NCBI RefSeq assembly: GCF_037325665.1
Contig: NC_090259.1
Location: 40,057,723 to 40,121,722, forward strand
Length of the DNA stretch: 64,000 bases
Direction of reading: 5' to 3'
Origin: Littorina saxatilis
Taxonomy: Eukaryota; Mollusca; Gastropoda; Littorinimorpha; Littorinidae
Under the pieces are notes generated by a model, which was given only the letters and a program-made list of their open reading frames with translations, was not told where the DNA came from and did no database searches. The stretch's first letter is position 1. Each line of letters opens with the position of its first letter. This document shows positions 49,239-63,968 of this stretch, piece after piece. The position numbers were made by a program, and so were the translations under genes.

Positions 49239-49490
49239 CTGGAGAAATCTTTGTCGGGAAACATCCCATGACGGAGAGAAAGAATTTCAACCCGCGTTTC
49301 ATTTCTTCCTTCTCCGTTCCATTTATAAACAGCTACACTGCAGAGATTCCGACATTCTTTTCACCACCAAACACTTTCTCCAGTTCGAAAACACGCGTGT
49401 TCTGACTCACAGCACGTCAGAAAGTGTGAAGGAACGGCCACTCGACGCTTCTGCTCGAAAACACTCGCACTGTTTTGGTTGACACAGACG
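49239..49490 (-). other. Candidate 5' untranslated first exon and promoter side of the minus-strand gene
   Basis: A consensus donor (ctccag, then gtaaga) lies at 49239/49238 on the minus strand, 128 bases before the next candidate exon. The segment is richer in CpG than its surroundings. None of its frames joins to the following exon with an in-frame Met. I therefore read it as untranslated leader; this is inference. Confidence 0.35.
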
Positions 49491-50149
49491 CTTTTGTAGA
49501 GGCACGGGAGGTAACTCTAAGTTCTACGCGAGAGTTTTCAACGAGGTACTCTCCCCTGAGTCGCTCAAACTAACCAGAGATACTGTAGTAAGATCTCTGA
49601 ACTAACTAACTAACAAACTAATAACCAACTCACCACCAAACAACACGCGATTCTTGCTTGCGGCGTGGGACCGTACTAAGCACAGAAAGAGAGAAAGAGA
49701 AAATGTTTTACGGAAAATGAACATTCTAATGGAAAATATGTGCACACAAATAAATCAGTATTCAAACACCACAGTCCCAAGATTTCCACAAGACTTGACC
49801 ACTGATGTCTAATACGGGTCAAGAAAAAAAATGAATTTCCACCTAAACAGACTCATATATAAACCGTCAAACACTACTCCAGCATCAGTAGGCTACATGT
49901 AGTGTATTTCGGTTGTTTTAGTGATAATGTGATAATGTATATATAAACATCTAGGGTTGTTTTCAGCCTGTATTGTTGATAACATGTTTTGTTTGATTAA
50001 GGGTATTCAGCCGGTATTTCCTTGTTTTCACTACCTATTTTATTCATGTTTTTATTACTTAGTTAGTGGAATAATTTTTTGTAATGTATGTTTGATGGTG
50101 TATGCTTTTTGTTGACAATGAATGTAGATGTAAATGCTTGTATAACTGT

Positions 50150-50221
50150 GTTTTAATTTTAAATGTGTCAAGCGCAAAGAGCATAATTGTAAAGTTATGA
50201 TGTTGCGCTATATAAATGCTC

Positions 50222-50297
<76 letters not shown>
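50150..50297 (+). repeat. SINE-like 3' end with (ATT)n tail
   Basis: gttgcgctatataaatgctc runs straight into about 24 ATT units (50224-50297). Confidence 0.75.
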
Positions 50298-50299
<2 letters not shown>

Positions 50300-50319
50300 A
50301 AAAACCGGGCAAGGGCAAA

Positions 50320-50321
50320 AT

Positions 50322-50392
<71 letters not shown>

Positions 50393-50555
50393 CACGTACA
50401 CGTACTCTATTGAACACGTACACGTACACGTACACTTACACGTACACACACACACACACACACATACACACACACACACTCACACACACCACACACACAC
50501 ACACACACACCACACACACACACAAACACACACACACACACACACTCACAACGCA
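50320..50555. repeat. (CA)n and (CACGTA)n compound tract
   Basis: CA repeats with an inner acacgtacacgtacac block near 50393-50445. Confidence 0.95.
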
Positions 50556-50726
50556 AACAAACACGCAAGTAAACAGATAGACAAACATACCAACCCCCAA
50601 CGACGCGCACGGCCCTTTTTCTACTCCAGCATAATTATTCCCTCCCGCCTCCCATCTTCTCCCTTTTCTTTGTAATACTTAAATAAGCGTCAATCAAATT
50701 GTCAAAACATGTGCCAGCCATGTACT

Positions 50727-50812
50727 TCTGTCATACTTCTGTCATACTTCTGTCATACTTCTGTCATACTTCTGTCATACTTCTGTCATACTTCTGTCAT
50801 ACTTCTGCCGTG
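50727..50812. repeat. 11-bp minisatellite
   Basis: Unit cttctgtcata in about eight perfect copies. Confidence 0.96.
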
Positions 50813-50956
50813 TCATGTGTGTGCCTCTGTAATACACAGGCTAGACGCACTGTTTGACTGGTGATAATGAAAAGGTGTTTTTCAACTGTATTCAGACCTT
50901 GATCTCATAAGTCAGTGGATATATAGAGAGTTGGATGGAGTACGTACGTTGCACTA

Positions 50957-51355
50957 GACGGGCGCAGTGGCGTGGTGGTAACTGAGACGTCGGCCTCCTA
51001 ATCGGGAGGTCGTGAGTTCGAATCCCGGTCGCTGCCGACTGGTGGGTTAAAAGTGGAGATTTTTCCGATCTCCCAGGTCAACTTATGTGCAGACCTGCTA
51101 GTGAATTAACCCCCTTCGTGTCACAGTACACGCAAGCACAAGACCAAGCCGCGCACGGAAAAGATCATGTAATCCATGTCGGAGTTCGGTGGGTTATGGC
51201 CGGGAACACGAACATACCCAGCATGCCTACCCAACGAAAGCGGAGTGAAGCTGACTATGCTCTCAGAGTATAGTTTGGGGAATCCAAATGGGCAAAGGAG
51301 CTCACACGTAACCAGAAAATTCTGGAACGCTGAACTGAGAAGAAGAAGAAGAGAG
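50957..51355 (+). mobile_element. tRNA-Arg-like SINE, group B
   Basis: Head with ggcctcctaatcgggaggtc and gtgagttcgaatcccggtcg; body ends ccagaaaattctggaacgct and a GAA tail. Belongs to a B subgroup with the 55176 copy. Confidence 0.88.
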
Positions 51356-51481
51356 AATCCGGTGTAAGTCGCATAGCACACTGTCAAGCTACTGATGTGC
51401 AGGTGGCAGGGTCTAACCTACGTAAACACTAGCATATTTTGATCTGCAAAATTCAACAAATGGAAATGCTTGTTTGATCTA

Positions 51482-51656
51482 CAGAAAAACCAAAATCGGT
51501 TCAGCGCTGCGCGCTGAGAACACGTGTTGAAATATCTCATCGATGAGGTTGTGTCCGGGGTGTAGCTGAATACGGTCTCCAAATTTGAAAAAGATCGACA
51601 GAGAACTTTGGCCGTGCATCGCGAACAGACACACAGACACACACTAGTCGTATATA
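51482..51656 (+). mobile_element. Inner fragment of the foldback element
   Basis: gttcagcgctgcgcgctgag through gccgtgcatcgcgaacagac to actagtcgtatatatatgta, matching the inner part of 29677-30764. It abuts the twin repeat. Confidence 0.75.
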
Positions 51657-51660
51657 TATG

Positions 51661-53737
51661 TAGAGGTTACATGCCGAGTCTCAGTGATTATTAAAAATAA
51701 TGGTCAAAGTTAGCGGATCATGAAAAATGCGAGCTTCAGCGAGATATTTCATGACCGCGAACTGAGACCATTATTTTTAATAATCACTGAGACGAGGTGT
51801 GTAACCTCTTTATTCCTCCTTTCTTCAGTTATTCCAAAAAAACAGGAGTTTTTGTGCGAAAGTTTGATCGAATCCGAATCACTCAACCAGTCAACCTGCG
51901 CAGGCGATCGATTAATGCGCGGTTGTATAGTTCTGCGCAAATCATTCCATTCTGTTAACACTTCTTTTCAGTTTTCCTGTTTTGGACTAAAATCAAGTAC
52001 ACATATAAGCTGTTATTCTGCTGTGGCGGTAAAGGCAGATATTGTGTGTTCTGTTTATGTTTTAGTATCGCTTAGTAAATCTTCTTTCGTCAAATGGGAC
52101 TAGCAGACGAACTTTTGCACCCGTGTTCCAACGTTAATTACTGTATGAAGTTCAGTTTTCTGGGGAAAATAGTGTATGAAACCGCTTTATGTTGTTTAAA
52201 TTGATGAGATGTGTGCATTTGGTTGCGTGTGATCAGTTTATAAAATGAAATATTGTTGAAAACTGACCGTCGGATTGCAGTCAGTGTTGTCGAAGAAACT
52301 GCGTTAAAAGAAGGGGAACTACTCTTGTCGCCAGAGTATGAGTTACTTGCCTTGGGAATTTGCTTGTGCTGAACGGTTTGTGCAGGGCAGATCTAGATTC
52401 AGAAAACAACCGAACTCATGGATTTTATATGGAGATTCGTGTGTTCAGGCCTGTAGTTGTTAATTTAAATGCGGAATGTTTGTATTGTTTGCTCCAGAGA
52501 TGTATACTTCGTACGTATAGAGCGTTCGGAACTTTTCAGTCGCAAAAGTAGTACCGAAACAGAACAGCTTCTCAACCCATTGCACTATCGAGGATTCAGG
52601 CTGTTGCTGGCTCGTTATTTGTTTGGTTGCTGGGTCATTATCGAAAAATAACTAGCTCTACAAGTTTACAGAGGTAAAGAAGCAGAGGGGGGAATAAGTA
52701 GAGGTTACATGCCGAGTCTCAGTGATTATTAAAAATAATGGTCGAAGTTAGCGGATCATGAAAAATGCGAGCTTCAGCGAGCTTTTTCATGACCGCGAAC
52801 TGAGACCATTATTTTTAATAATCACTGAGACGAGGTGTGTAACCTCTTTATTCCCCCTTTCTTCAGTTATTCAAAGAAAACAGGAGTTTTTGTGCGAAAG
52901 TTTGATCGAATCCGAATCACTCAACCAGTCAACCTGCGCAGGCGATCGATTAATGCGCGGTTGTATAGTTCCGTGCAAATCATTCCATTCTGTTACCACT
53001 TCTTGTCAGTTTCCCTGTTTTAGACTAAAATCAAGTACACAGATGTGTTTTTATTCTGCTGTGGCGGTAAAGGCAGATATTGTGTGTTCTGTTTATGTTT
53101 TAGTATCGCTTTAAGATAATGTTCTTTCGTCAAATGGGACTAGCAGACGAACTTTTGCACCCGTGTTCCAACGTTAATTACTGTATGAAGTTCAGTTTTC
53201 TGGGGAAAATAGTGTATGAAACCGCTTTATGTTGTTTAAATTGATGAGGTGTGTGCATTTGGTTGCGTGTGATCTGTTTATAAAATGAAATATTGTTGAA
53301 AACTGACCGTCGGATTGCAGTCAGTGTTGTCGAAGAAACTGCGTTAAAAGAAGGGGAACTACTCTTGTCGGCTAGAGTATGAGTTACTTGCCTTGGGAAT
53401 TTGCTTGTGATGAACGGTTTGTGCACGGCAGATCTAGATTCAGAAAACAACAACACTCATGGATTTTATATGGAGATTCATGTGTTCAGGCCTGTAGTTG
53501 TTAATTTAAACGCGGTATGTTTGTATTGTTTGCTCCAGAGATGTATACTTCGTACGTATAGAGCGCTCGGAACTTTTCAGTCGCAAAAGTAGTACCAAAA
53601 CAGAACAGCTTCTCAACCCATTGCACTATCGAGGATTCAGGCTGTTGCTGGCTCGTTATTTGTTTGGTTGCTGGGTCATTATCGAAAAATAACTAGCTCT
53701 ACAAGTTTACAGAGGTAAAGAAGCAGAGGGGGGAATA
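51661..53737. repeat. Twin 1.04-kb direct repeat with terminal palindrome
   Basis: Units 51661-52698 and 52699-53737 are a few percent different. Each opens with gaggttacatgccgagtctc, gattattaaaaataatggt and about 150 bp later closes the hairpin with accattatttttaataatc and gtgtgtaacctc. Each ends gcagaggggggaataa. Short open frames carry no recognisable domain. Confidence 0.92.
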
Positions 53738-53775
53738 AATATATATAGATACGTAGGCTCTTACATGGCTTGCTG

Positions 53776-54710
53776 TAGGGGAAGGGCTCCTAATATGGAC
53801 CGGCTCCTAATATGGACCACCACCAACTAACGGCGCTAGAGCGCTCAAAAAAGTTTTATTCGCTGTATTCACCCTCTTTGGATAACTTGCACATGTCAAA
53901 ACAGTTGCAGAAACACAAATCTCAAAACCGTTAGGCTTTTTCTCTTTTTTCACTTTTGGCAGCGTTCTCTCTAAATTTGCCGCCTAAAACGGACTCGTTT
54001 CTGTCTACAGCCAAAGCTTTTATCAAACAGAAATGGCTATATATGACAGCTAAAACCGTATTTGTTACATTTTAGCAGTGTTGACCCCGAGTTTCTACTG
54101 CAAACAAAAAATAATAGCAAAATCTCAAAGTATGTGCGAGTCCCCTAATATGAACCACCTTCAACAAATCGAAGAAAATAAAAGCTAAAGGCTATTTTCA
54201 TTAATTCATTAAGAAGCTTGCTGGTAATAACCTATAACTAGCCCTCGAGATTTAAAAAAGATGCAACGAAAAGTCTTCTTTTCGTGGAAGTTCATAATTT
54301 CACTTATTTTCACTCTGTTTTTGATAAGCTTCTTTAGTTTCCTGGTGTGCTTCAAATAATGCTCTCATCAACCCGAAACAGATAAATCTAGAGCATATTT
54401 TAATTAGGCTGACTTGTACACTAATTTGTATCATGTTATTTTGAAATATAGGGGGCGTTTTACAGTGATTCGTGAAGGCCGCTTCACTGGTCCATATTAG
54501 GCGCCCAGGCTCCTAATATGGACCCTTTGTGATTTGTTTCTGTATTTAATTTTTGCTGAATGTGTATCAAAGCTATTTTACTCTAATTAGGCCAAACGGT
54601 TCACCTAAGAAAGAAGGACTACCAAACACAAAATGAAACTTCTTTGCACGAAAACAAGCTAGTTATCAGCAATAAACAAAAAGTGGTCCATATTAGGGGC
54701 CCTTCCCCTA
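53776..54710. mobile_element. 935-bp MITE with 26-bp terminal inverted repeats
   Basis: Left end taggggaagggctcctaata, tggacc; right end ggtccatattaggggccctt, cccta. Internal copies of ctcctaatatggacc (53798, 54510) and its complement (54498). TA at both ends suggests a TA target. No transposase. Confidence 0.88.
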
Positions 54711-55175
54711 CGTGTCGCACCAGATTTACACAAACTGATTTTTTTAAAAACTGAAATTCGAGCGAAAGCGAACTTTTCAATATTTGAAAAAGGCAACGTA
54801 GTCTGTGGACCATTTCGAAGCTGGGTTTGGGAGAGGGGAAGAAGAGGTATCAGACTCTCTGTTTCAGCGTACCGCGTGACACCGCTAGACGCGAGAAGAT
54901 GTTCTAACATGGTCGCTAGGCTAAACGAGTGTAATATAATTAACTTTCCATTTGTATAAAAAAAAGTCCATTATGCCTCGTTATCTTGTGAAATGCTACA
55001 TACAGCTGTGTTCACAATGAGTAAGTATCCCTGTTGCAACAGCGAATTGTTTTTCTTGCGTGTTAGTGTCATCAACTGTTCAAAATTTGGTACAACTGAT
55101 GATATATCGCGTCCGTAGCCAATGACGGAGTAATGAGTGCAACTCTCTTTGGCCATTGTCATTTTTTGGATTAGT

Positions 55176-55557
55176 GAGACGGGCGAAGTGGCGCAGTGGT
55201 AAGACGTCGGCCTCCTAATCGGGAGGTCGTGAGTTCGAATCCCGGTCGCTGCCGCCTGGTGGGTTAAGAGTGGAGATTTTTCCGATCTCCCAGGCCAACT
55301 TATGTGCAGACCTGCTTGTGACTTGACCCCCTTCGTGTGTACACGCAAGCACAAGACCAAGTGCGCACGGAAAAGATCATGTAATCCATGTCGGACTGAG
55401 TTCGGTGGGTTATAAAAACACGAAAATACCCAGCATGCCTACCCAACGAAAGCGGAGTGAAGCTAATTATGCTCTCAGAGTATAGTGTGGGGAACCCACA
55501 TGGGCAAACGAGCTCACACGTCACCAGAATTTCTGGAACGCTGAAGAAGAAGAAGAA
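55176..55557 (+). mobile_element. tRNA-Arg-like SINE, group B, with target-site duplication
   Basis: Head, body and GAA tail as at 50957-51355; flanked by ggattagt at 55168-55175 and 55558-55565. Confidence 0.9.
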
Positions 55558-56248
55558 GGATTAGTATTGACAGTAGTGTTCACGAACTGATTAATCGTAG
55601 GCGTACCAGCTTCTGTTCTGTTAAAGGCACAGCTTTTCCCAGGTAAGCAATTCAGCATCTCAGATCTGGCTCGGTTTCTCTGTGGGATAAGACCACTCTA
55701 TTTGTACACATACCAAAGCTCAACAGTGTAGGTAGTCTCTGCGCAGAGTTGGAATGTTTGTAGTGAAATAATTTCGTAACGGACACAAACGGCTTTATTA
55801 TTTTTATTAAATGACTTAGAGTAACTTAGACAAAAAAAAAAAAAAAAAAAAAAAAATCACACGATCTGTTTTGAAAGCAGTCAGGATAATTGTGTTGGGT
55901 ATGTGACCAAGTGGAGGACTAGTGAGATAGTGAGCAATACGGGTTTACGGAAAGAACTGGACAAGGTAACGACAATACTTCTCGTTTGGTTTGGTCACGT
56001 AGTTTTGGAGACCTTTTTTCCACTTTGACACATACCAACAATCTAATCTGACTGCTTTGCTTTCCGTGAAGAGTAGACATGTTTTGCTGAATGAATGTCG
56101 TAAGTGACAGTTATTTCTATGTTGGAAGTTAATTCCGCACAAAAAAAAGCCATATGAGAAACGAGCTTCCGTTCACTTCGACACATACCAAAACATCTGT
56201 ATCAGGCTTGACACACACACACAGAGACACACACACACACACACACAC

Positions 56249-56575
56249 ATTGGTAGCTCGGTTGGCAGAGCACTGGACTTGTGATCGGAAGGTCGCAGGT
56301 TCGAACTCTCGGGCCGGGACGGTCACGGATCAACTTTATGTGCAGACCCAGAGACAAAAGCCATGTCCCACCCCCGTGTCACCACAATGGCACGTAAAAG
56401 ACCTTGGTCATTCTGCCATAAGTGCAGGTGGCGGAATACACCTAAACACGCAGACACCTGGGTAGCGCGACTCTGTTGCTGCTAGCTTTTCACCACGGGC
56501 ATTCACTGGGAGGAAGCGACCCGAATTTCCCAACGATGGGACAATAAAGTAATAAAAATGAAAAAAATGAAAATG
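56249..56575 (+). mobile_element. tRNA-derived SINE, group E
   Basis: Head ggtagctcggttggcagagc, ctggacttgtgatc; body cagacccagagac. Lies directly after a CA tract. Confidence 0.85.
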
Positions 56576-56866
56576 ATTGTTTACCAAGGGAGGAATGTCC
56601 CTTTAAGCGAAGCCACTTTCTCTATATTTGACCACGGAACAGTCCTTGTTGCATAGAGCAGAATACTGTTCTCCAGACTGTACCGTGTACTCGTAACTAC
56701 CAGAGGCAAGTACGTAATTGTATGAGTTAAGAGTTTTGTGCATGTAACGGTTTATGTGATGGGCGAATGTTCTGCACAGAATTTGTTGCGCAAACTTACT
56801 TGACTTTGTTGTCTGAAGCTTAGGATTTATGCCAGGAGTACATAACCATAACTGGACTGAGTAGTC

Positions 56867-57780
<914 letters not shown>

Positions 57781-57784
57781 CAGT

Positions 57785-58010
57785 TCGACCAATGATGTTT
57801 TTGTTGAACAATTTTGCCGTCACCCCTCCCATAGGGTGACGTATTTCACAACTTCCTGTGTTACACAAACTCAGTGATAACCAATTTTGCCTTCACCCCT
57901 CCCATAGGGTGACGGATTTCACAACTTTCTACTGATGAACAATGTTGCCTTCACCCCTCCCATAGGGTGACGGATGTCACAACTTCCTGTGTACACAAAC
58001 TGATGACGTA
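57785..58010. repeat. Degenerate triplicate of a ~65-75-bp unit
   Basis: cacccctcccatagggtgac followed by atttcacaacttcctg occurs three times. Confidence 0.88.
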
Positions 58011-58117
58011 TTTCACAACAAAATGGCGCTGCCCATGGTCAACCTCGAAACTATCCGTATGAATGGGGGCCTCCTGGCCCCCATAATGACCGCTCCTGCG
58101 GCCATCAATAAAGAATA

Positions 58118-58220
58118 ACAAGTCGCGTAAGGCGAAATTACTACATTTAGTCAAGCTGTGGAACTCACAGAGTGAAACAGAACGCACTGCATTTTTTCAC
58201 AATGACCGTAGTCCGCCGCT
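58118..58220 (+). mobile_element. Family G element, truncated copy 7
   Basis: aagtcgcgtaaggcgaaatt, acatttagtcaagctgtgga to tagtccgccgctagtgcaaa; similarity stops where the next element begins. Confidence 0.78.
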
Positions 58221-59703
58221 AGTGCAAAAGGCCCACTCACAACTCAGACGAGCTTGAGAGAGGTCGCATTGTCACCTCGCTCTCACATCGAATCACATCA
58301 CACACTGAACGTGACCGTCAACACAGCTCAGGTGTGGCCCACAGAATATATAACTTGAGAGAAGTTTGCAGGTAGTTTGCAGGTAAGCGTTTCATCACGT
58401 AAACCCGACGAAAACTGTGGCTTTTCATTTTGCCTGTTTTGGCCGCTGTTTACTTGCGTTTATGCTTGGGCTTTTTATTTGCTTTGTTCCGCTCAACGCT
58501 CAACGCTCCGGTGACTTTCTTTCGATCTTAACCGGGGGCTTGATTTAACTCGAGTCGCTTTTATTTCCGCGCCTCGCTGCTGAGGCCCTTTTATTTCTTT
58601 TATTTCTATGCCCAGTGGTAAGCATAGCCCTTGATGCTGATTTTTAGACCACCATTACCATTACCATTACTGTGGCTTCTTACTATTTTTTCGTTGTTGT
58701 TGTTAATTTTTATTTCTTTTAAGTCGTGAGCTGTCCCGACTTTGCTTTTACCTTACCTTTTAGTCCTGAGTTGCTAAACCGGGTTTTTTTCCAAATAGCC
58801 CTGGTGCTTTTGCAAACAAACAAATAGCCCTGGTGCTGTACTGGCCGATATATTTTTACAAACAGTTGCACTCATCAGCTGCACACTCTCACGCTCATTG
58901 CTACTGACTGTCTTTTGTTTACATAGGGCCACGTCCGCCTGTATGTGAGTGTCTTGAATGAATGAGTGGGAGGATAGTGTCTTTAGCTGTAGCTATCTAG
59001 CAGACCTACCCCTCAATTCCTCCGGGTTAAGAGGAGGAGTGGAGCCTGAGCGCCCACCTCCCTCCCCCGCCCAACTTGTCCAACATGCCAAACCTTACTG
59101 ATACCAGTCTAGAGACTGATGAGGACGGAGACTCCACAAAAGTCTCAACTATGAACGAGAGAGACCTAGATCGCCTTCATCCCCCAGTCAAAGAAAAAGT
59201 AAACAAGAATGAGGATGTCTCCATGACGAGCAAAGGGTCTGTCCCCCCTGGGGGCTCAGAGTCGGCTGCCCAAAAACTGAAAAACAAATTACTTCAGAAC
59301 AAACTCGAAAAACGCAGGGTTTCCCCGTCGGCCAGCTATTCGGGGGTGGGGTCCCCCTGTAAGAGGCACATTCCCGAGTCAGGAGATGAGATCACCCAAG
59401 AAAATACTGTAGATGAAGAAGAAAAGGAGGACGAGTACGTTCTTGTCAAAAAAAGAAAAAAATCCAAGAAAAGGAAAACCACCCTTGTCCAAAATCTACC
59501 AACAGAGTCCGAAACGGCCGGAACAGAGGTACCTGTCGTTGACGCTACCGAAAAAAGAAAATCCCAACTTCAGAAGAAAACCCTCCCCCCAAAAAACAAA
59601 AACAAAACCCAAGAACCTTGACAAGTACAAGAAAAACTTTGGACATCCAAAGGCACAGGTAAGCCCAAAGCGATACAAACCGCGCAATACATATCCTGAG
59701 TAG
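58221..59703 (+). mobile_element. Putative 5' part of a non-LTR retroelement (leader plus ORF1-like frame)
   Basis: The segment starts abruptly inside a family G copy, has an ~850-bp leader, then the open frame at 59076. No RT follows. The retroelement reading rests on this context and the ORF1-like composition, so it is tentative; a host exon is the alternative. Confidence 0.4.
59076..59621 (+). CDS. Charged 181-residue ORF, ORF1-like
   Basis: It starts MSNMPNLTDTSLETDEDGD with an acidic N terminus. A Lys-rich middle (AAQKLKNKLLQNKLEKRR), a Ser/Pro stretch, an acidic run (DEEEKEDEYVLV) and a basic patch (KKRKKSKKRKTT) follow. No Cys motif or fold is visible. Strong alternation of acidic and basic low complexity suggests a disordered nucleic-acid-binding protein, as in some LINE ORF1 proteins. 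It ends with a stop at 59619-59621, and an overlapping frame is open a little further, so the end may be altered. Confidence 0.4.
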   Translation: MSNMPNLTDTSLETDEDGDSTKVSTMNERDLDRLHPPVKEKVNKNEDVSMTSKGSVPPGGSESAAQKLKNKLLQNKLEKRRVSPSASYSGVGSPCKRHIPESGDEITQENTVDEEEKEDEYVLVKKRKKSKKRKTTLVQNLPTESETAGTEVPVVDATEKRKSQLQKKTLPPKNKNKTQEP

Positions 59704-59714
59704 GCTTATACATC

Positions 59715-60085
59715 AGTTTCAGTCAAACACATTCAGGCCCTCTGGGTAGGTACGCAACTTATACTGCCAGAACCTCTTATCTCCCTTTGCCTCCGGGTGT
59801 CGACCTTATCAACTTTGACCTGTTCAATTACAGTCACCCTCATGTCAGACAGGGAATGCTCGGGGGACCCGAGGTGTTTCGCCACCAGGGTGTCCACGTC
59901 GTTCCGAATCATACGTGGCGTATGTGTGGCCATAGAACCTGCGACGGACAGTCTGACCAGTCTCCCCCACACACTGCTTGCCGTGGCACTTTTCACAGTC
60001 TATGAGGTACACCACATTAGTGGAGGTGCACGACAAGCAGTCTCTGATGTGGAAAGACTCTGAATCAAAGTAATTCATGTCAGGA
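59715..60085 (-). mobile_element. Penelope-like element fossil (GIY-YIG domain end)
   Basis: The minus strand shows the C-terminal GIY-YIG endonuclease region of a Penelope-like retroelement: NVVYLIDCEKCHGKQCVGET followed by a conserved RRRF..H block and, further on, VTVIEQV. The RT is absent. The fragment is short and broken. Confidence 0.82.
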
Positions 60086-60317
60086 AGAACGGATTCTCAC
60101 ACGTATATATAGATCCATTGTAAACGTTTTCAAAAGCTTTTTCTGTTATTAACTTTGCTGACATCATAAATATTAATAATGCGTTTGTAAGCGCGAGAAA
60201 CTGCTGAAAGGTATACTCAACTTTTAACCAGTTGTACGTAACAGCTGGTAAATATCTTTATTTATCAAAACAAAAGAAAATTAAAATATGTTTTTAACGT
60301 TTAACACAGACAGCAGA

Positions 60318-62669
<2,352 letters not shown>

Positions 62670-62819
62670 GTGAGACTGGTCGTCAAAAGACAAACTACAT
62701 ACATCTATAATCTGTGAAAAAAAGGGGTAGTAGGCGCTCACAAATCATACATGTGTAACAAGAGTAATTGAGAGTATAATTATATAACATGTTTATCCAT
62801 TAGTTTCTGAATAAAATGT

Positions 62820-62975
62820 GACACTGGTCTTGTGCTTGCGTGTACACACGAAGGGGGTTAAGGCACTAGCAGGTCTGCACATCAGTTGACCTGGGAGATC
62901 GGAAAAATCTCCACTCTTAACCCACCCGGCGGCAGCGACCGGGATTCGAACTCACGACCTCCCGATTAGGAGACC
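62820..62975 (-). mobile_element. tRNA-Arg-like SINE, group B, truncated
   Basis: Reverse-oriented head and first part of the body (gcttgcgtgtacacacgaag to gacctcccgattagg) in the intron after CAP exon 4. Confidence 0.8.
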
Positions 62976-63225
62976 AACATGACAAATCAAATAAATCTAT
63001 GATCTGCAAAATAAGGGGAAGTAAGCGCTCTAAATGCATACGACATGTACAAGAGTAATTGAGAGTTACGCGGAACCAGCCTCCTAGATCCTGGCAGCGG
63101 AGAGAATAACAAGCATTGGCATGAACAAGCGACTTTCATCCTCAAAGAAGGATGATTGCCATACATGACTCCATCAACTAAATAAATCAAACCAAGCAAT
63201 TAAAGTAAACAGATCAAGTGTGTGG

Positions 63226-63525
63226 GGGCCGGGTAGCTCAGTGGGTAGAGCTCTTGTGATTCTAGTGTCAAGGGTTCAACTTTTTTTTGTGTAGACTCAG
63301 AGACGGTATCCATGTCCCGCCCCCGTGTCACCACAGTGGTACCTAAAAGACCTCGGTCATTCTGCCATAATGGCAGGTGGCTGATAACACCTGAACACGC
63401 ACACACCTGGGTAGCGCGACGCTTGTTGCTGCTAGCTTTCCACTGGGAGGAAGCCACCCGAATTTCACAGCATTGGTGTACTAACGTGAAGAAAATGAAA
63501 TGAAATGCTTTTTTCATACACAGCG
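63226..63525 (+). mobile_element. tRNA-derived SINE, group E
   Basis: gggccgggtagctcagtggg, gtagactcagagacggtatc, body as at 28909. Box B decayed (agggttcaact). Confidence 0.8.
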
Positions 63526-63570
63526 GCAGTGTCCCTAATTGATTGGAAAAGTGAGCAAGTTTAGAAGACC

Positions 63571-63968
63571 TCTTCTTCTTCTTCTTCTTCTTCTTCTTCG
63601 TTCATGGGCTTAGACTCCCACGTTCACTCATGTTTTTAGCACGAGTGGATTTTTGCGTGTATGACCGTTTTTACCCCGCCATTCAGGCAGCATACGCCGA
63701 TTTCGGGGGAGGCATGCTGTTTTTTTTCGTGTTCCTATTACCCACCGAACTCGGACATGGATTACAGGATCTTTTCCTTGCGCACTTGGTCTTGTGCTTG
63801 CGTGTACACACGAAGGGGCTTAAGGCACTAGCAGGTCTGCACATCAGTTGACCTGGGAGATCGGAAAAATCTCCACTCTTAACCAACCAGGCGGCAGCGA
63901 CCGGGATTCGAACTCACGACCTCCCGAGTAGGAGGCCGACGTCTTACCACCACACTCCACTGCGCCCG
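63571..63968 (-). mobile_element. tRNA-Arg-like SINE, group B, with target-site duplication
   Basis: Near full-length reverse copy, (CTT)n tail at the left. Flanked by tttagaagacc at 63560-63570 and 63969-63979. Confidence 0.92.

Noticed and set aside
51720-53114. Pair of similar 118-127-residue open frames in the twin repeat
   Set aside because: The similarity is explained by the nucleotide duplication; no domain, no codon-level constraint visible, and they span the palindrome.
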